Source: Clostridia bacterium
Lineage (GTDB): Bacteria; Bacillota_A; Clostridia; Oscillospirales; CAG-272
Assembly (NCBI GenBank): GCA_017552165.1
Contig: JAFZCF010000078.1
Location: 1 to 9,140, forward strand
Length of the DNA: 9,140 bases
Reading direction: 5' to 3'
Part shown: piece after piece, positions 7,210-9,140 of the stretch
How the letters are laid out: every line of letters starts with the position of its first letter
Position numbering within the stretch: position 1 is the stretch's first letter
Notes under the pieces: generated by a model
What the model was told of the DNA's origin: nothing
What the model saw: the letters and a program-made list of their open reading frames with translations, nothing else
The model's database searches: none
Program-made: the position numbers and the translations under genes

Positions 7210-7391
7210 GTTGGTGAGATGCGGCCGGCCTTCGGCCCGGTTTGAGTGAATCTCCTCGACAATCATCTGCAGGTATGGCGGAATTGGCAGACGCGCTGGT
7301 TTCAGGTAACGTATCCTCTGTGATAGTTTACGCACCCAAACGGGCTTCATTTATTATATAGTTCAAAGGACGGGCAATCGCCCGTCCTTTT
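7210..7391 (+). ncRNA. Predicted short untranslated transcript carrying the tRNA-Leu 5' half
   Basis: The perfect promoter (start near 7210) and the strong terminator ending about 7391 bound a transcript of about 180 bases with no credible reading frame. In order it holds: a GC-rich leader hairpin (CCGGCC / TTC / GG-C-CCGG at 7225-7240, one bulged C) enclosed by GAGAT/ATCTC (7216-7220 with 7250-7254); the 5' half of a tRNA-Leu (7269-7308); a second imperfect hairpin at 7306-7331 (four pairs, a 2x2 internal loop, four pairs); and the terminator stem. A leader of about 60 bases is long for a single tRNA. It may be a broken tRNA gene still transcribed, or an RNA that reuses tRNA sequence; the sequence alone cannot decide. 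Confidence 0.4.
7269..7308 (+). pseudogene. tRNA-Leu(CAG) 5' half, 3' half missing
   Basis: The first 40 bases follow a bacterial tRNA-Leu exactly: acceptor 5' strand GCAGGTA (7269-7275), D arm with GCG/CGC and the loop GAATTGGCAGA typical of tRNA-Leu, anticodon 5' strand CTGGT (7296-7300), and loop TTCAGGT (7301-7307) with anticodon CAG at 7303-7305. The 3' anticodon strand should read ACCAG, but the sequence goes A-ACGT and departs after 7308. No long variable arm, no T arm and no TACCTGC-CCA acceptor end appears within the following 60 bases up to the terminator, and I find no matching 3' half elsewhere in the window. No group I or group II intron boundary is recognisable. Confidence 0.75.
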
Positions 7392-7398
7392 GATTTTT
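7365..7398 (+). terminator. Strong intrinsic terminator after the partial tRNA-Leu
   Basis: A perfect 11-bp stem, 7365-7375 with 7380-7390 (AAAGGACGGGC and its complement), loop AATC, followed by T-G-A-TTTTT (to 7398). On the other strand only three T end the stem, so it mainly stops + transcription, though it may also help end the GH97-like gene coming from the right. Confidence 0.9.
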
Positions 7399-7454
7399 GT
7401 GGTTTGAGACAGATGAACTCACAATTCCATATAGTTTCATCATCCGTGCATAAT

Positions 7455-8927
7455 TCAATTGCAATCAACAAGCGTCAAACTGCATTCCATCGCTCGATTC
7501 AGGTCGGGCTTCCCGTTAATAAACGTTCCTTTAAACCTTTTATCAGTTCCTGCGACATTCAGATAAATCCCCACTCCGGACGACTTACTGTCGTGGGCAT
7601 CGCATGCGACAAAAAGATAATCTCCAGCCTGGAGACCGTTCTCAAAAAAAATGGTAACCACCGAGTTATCTCTGTATCCGTCAAATACTTGTTCTTTAAC
7701 CGGATCGTTGCCTACTGTCGAGAAATAGTTTTCGTTCCACTTAAAAACCTTGAATGTAATCGTACCTTTATCATCAAACCAACTCGGAATGGTGACAACG
7801 ATCTTTTTGAGTTTTTCTCCGTCAAGAACAGCAAACATAGTCGCGACAGTTTCACCTGTCTGCGCAAGATTGTACGCAGAATGCCTTTCTCCCATGGAGG
7901 AACCGGCATGAGCAGTAAACAGATCTACAAATCGCTGTCGCTCCGGCTCGTTGACCGGATATCCGTTAGGCCACGCAATATCGATGCTTCCCTTGATTCC
8001 GATATCCGTCCTGACGCCGTTCACAAACGTTTCTCCGACGTGAGACTCTTCACGTGCTGCTCTTGTCTGTATTCCGCAGTTGAGCGATCCCTCCGACGGG
8101 CCAATGACAATCAGATAATCTCCACCGGGCATCCCCTCTCCGAGATCCATATAAATCGGAACGCCTGTTTTGATTATTTCCGCTTTTCCGGCAAACATCG
8201 GAGCTGCCGATACGGAACTTTCATATTCGCTGTTCCATTTGAATATTTTCATATTGAGCGACGCATTCTCTGCGCTGAATTTCTGACCGTAAACAGATAC
8301 GGATTTGAGTGTCGCACCATCATTGACATGAACCGTAAAACCGACTGATTCTGAATCTGACGTAAACCTTTCAAAATCATAGTTTCCTATGGACTGAGTT
8401 TCATCCGAAAGACTTATGCGCTCCGTGATATAATTGTATCTGTACGATAATTCGGTTCCCTGCCCGTCCCCTTCTGTCACGGCAATCCTTAGCAGACATG
8501 ATTCTCTAAGTTTTATTTCGCCGGAATAAACCGACGCGGTATTGCTTGAAGAAGGATCGCTGCCGTCCGTGGTATATTTAACCGTCGATTCACCGACGGA
8601 CTCAGCGGTAATCGGCTCTCCCGTTATCGCGCCGCCATACTGTGAAAGCCTTACTTTTGAAAATCTGCAGACAAATCCCCCGCCGGCGGCTATTTCATCA
8701 AACCTGAGAACATCATCAGCTGTGACGACCCGGTCTGATCGTTCCATCGTTCCGTCCTGTGTGTCCACCCACATTTCCATAAAATATCCGCCGTCGCCGA
8801 GAAATTCATCCAGATGTATTTCCTCGCCTTTTTGTTTTTTCGACGCAATTCCGCCGAGAAACCAGGTCCCCTTGTTTTCTTTTGCAAAAACGGCGAATGA
8901 TCCAATCTCGCTATGGTATATGATTTC
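7455..8927 (-). pseudogene. C-terminal part of a GH97 glycoside hydrolase with added binding-type domains; N-terminal catalytic part missing
   Basis: The fragment starts EIIYHSEIG, which in GH97 enzymes directly follows the catalytic barrel, and carries the GH97 C-terminal beta domain to about residue 92 (GTWFLGGIAS, LGDGGYFMEMWVDT, ending AAGGGFVCRF). Next is a chitobiase-type/Fn3-associated domain at about 93-167, recognised by YTTDGSDPSSS and the following VYSGEIKL. Residues about 196-318 and 360-488 are two copies of an unrecognised beta-rich domain (see findings). GH97 enzymes act on alpha-glucosides or alpha-galactosides; the tail domains suggest a secreted, polysaccharide-bound enzyme. 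Upstream of 8927 the frame stays open but has no GH97 similarity; the GTG at 8930 lacks a ribosome binding site. No start can be supported, so no active enzyme is made from this arrangement. Ends TGA 7455-7457. Confidence 0.82.
8922..8927. other. Inversion junction between the two GH97 fragments
   Basis: GATTTC at this site is used by both pieces: as Asp-Phe of DFHKDF on + and, read on -, as Glu-Ile (GAAATC) of EIIYHSEIG. GH97 similarity runs outward in both directions from here. A 6-base shared junction fits template switching or fold-back; it is shorter than the inverted repeats normally used by site-specific invertases. Confidence 0.6.
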
Positions 8928-9140
8928 CACAAGGATTTTTATGCGGGATATCTCACCGGAGAACTTTTTACAAGATATCTGTGCGGGCCGGCGGATTTTA
9001 CACCGACGTGTTCGAGCGCCATGGAAATAGCGTCTATGGTGTGCGTGAATTCTCCGCTTCTTGTGAACATGAGTCCTATTGATCAGATTCTCGACAGTCC
9101 TGCCGTTGAAATGATAAAAAGCATTCCTTCGGTTTGGGAC
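8922..9140 (+). pseudogene. GH97 catalytic-domain fragment in inverted orientation, runs off the window
   Basis: A 73-codon open stretch, on + and head-to-head with the - fragment. It begins DFHKDFYAGYLTGELF, contains TRYLCGPADFTP, which matches the conserved GH97 segment near the end of the catalytic barrel (family pattern TRxLAGPxDYTP), and continues SPLLVNMSPIDQILDSPAVE to end SIPSVWD. In GH97 proteins the pattern xPTxWDE follows here and leads into the C-terminal domain. The frame remains open upstream for a few codons but has no start codon with a ribosome binding site and no N-terminal barrel or signal peptide. It looks like the piece immediately preceding the - strand fragment of the same gene, turned around. 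A second, separate GH97 gene is possible but less likely. Confidence 0.75.

Noticed and set aside
7135..7350. 71-residue - strand reading frame containing KPARLPIPPY
   Set aside because: It is the antisense of the partial tRNA-Leu and its leader; no ribosome binding site and no family resemblance.
7269..7391. tRNA-Leu with a self-splicing intron
   Set aside because: No 3' exon is found before the terminator or elsewhere in the window, and no group I or group II boundary or core motifs were recognised.
7301..7504. TTCAGGT in the tRNA-Leu anticodon loop repeated at 7498-7504, as a possible attachment-site pair
   Set aside because: Only seven bases match and the copies are 200 bp apart with no integrase; chance occurrence is likely at this length.
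7404..8348. 314-residue + strand reading frame
   Set aside because: It lies antisense to the GH97-like fragment, whose domains are recognisable; the + translation has no family features.
1..9140. CRISPR array, insertion sequence, phage or defence genes
   Set aside because: No regularly spaced repeats, transposase, integrase or known defence domain was seen on either strand.

Overview
The window reads as chromosomal DNA of a fermentative, gut-type Bacillota bacterium, most likely class Clostridia. This is inferred from the mix of families (MgtE, SIMPL, AlkD-like, AraC with a GyrI-like domain, ZIP, GH97), AAAGG-type ribosome binding sites, textbook sigma-A promoters and intrinsic terminators. 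I cannot name the species. Hand counts on single 60-base lines give about 55-60% G+C in most genes, but only about 38-52% in the SIMPL gene and in the last 1.7 kb.

Left part (1-5291, all on +): a 5'-truncated mgtE magnesium channel; a complete tRNA-Arg(ACG) with a perfect promoter and its own terminator; a SIMPL-domain protein; then a tightly packed set of an ABC exporter half-transporter, an AlkD-like DNA alkylation-repair protein and a GNAT acetyltransferase, closed by a strong terminator. The exporter, repair and acetyltransferase genes are 2 and 9 bases apart and are probably one transcript.

Middle part (5310-7149, on -): an AraC-type regulator with a GyrI-like ligand domain under its own extended -10 promoter, and a ZIP-family metal transporter with a good promoter overlapped by an imperfect palindrome. 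The promoter position shows that the ZIP protein starts at 7078 and not at the upstream ATG at 7138.

Right part (7150-9140) is the odd part. Divergent from the ZIP promoter is a perfect promoter that transcribes a hairpin leader and then the 5' half of a tRNA-Leu(CAG). The tRNA sequence breaks off in the anticodon stem, and a strong terminator follows about 60 bases later, with no 3' half found in the window. Beyond it lie two pieces of what looks like one glycoside hydrolase family 97 gene in opposite orientations. The C-terminal half (GH97 C-terminal domain, chitobiase-like domain, and two copies of an unrecognised repeat) runs on -, while a 73-codon piece of the catalytic domain runs head-to-head on +. 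The pieces share a 6-bp junction at 8922-8927. The + piece ends, at the window edge, on the residues (SVWD) that should directly precede the first residues of the - piece (EIIYHSEIG). This is either an intragenic inversion or a fold-back chimera of the assembly, and it is the main thing to check.

I found no CRISPR array, transposase, integrase or complete novel defence-type system.
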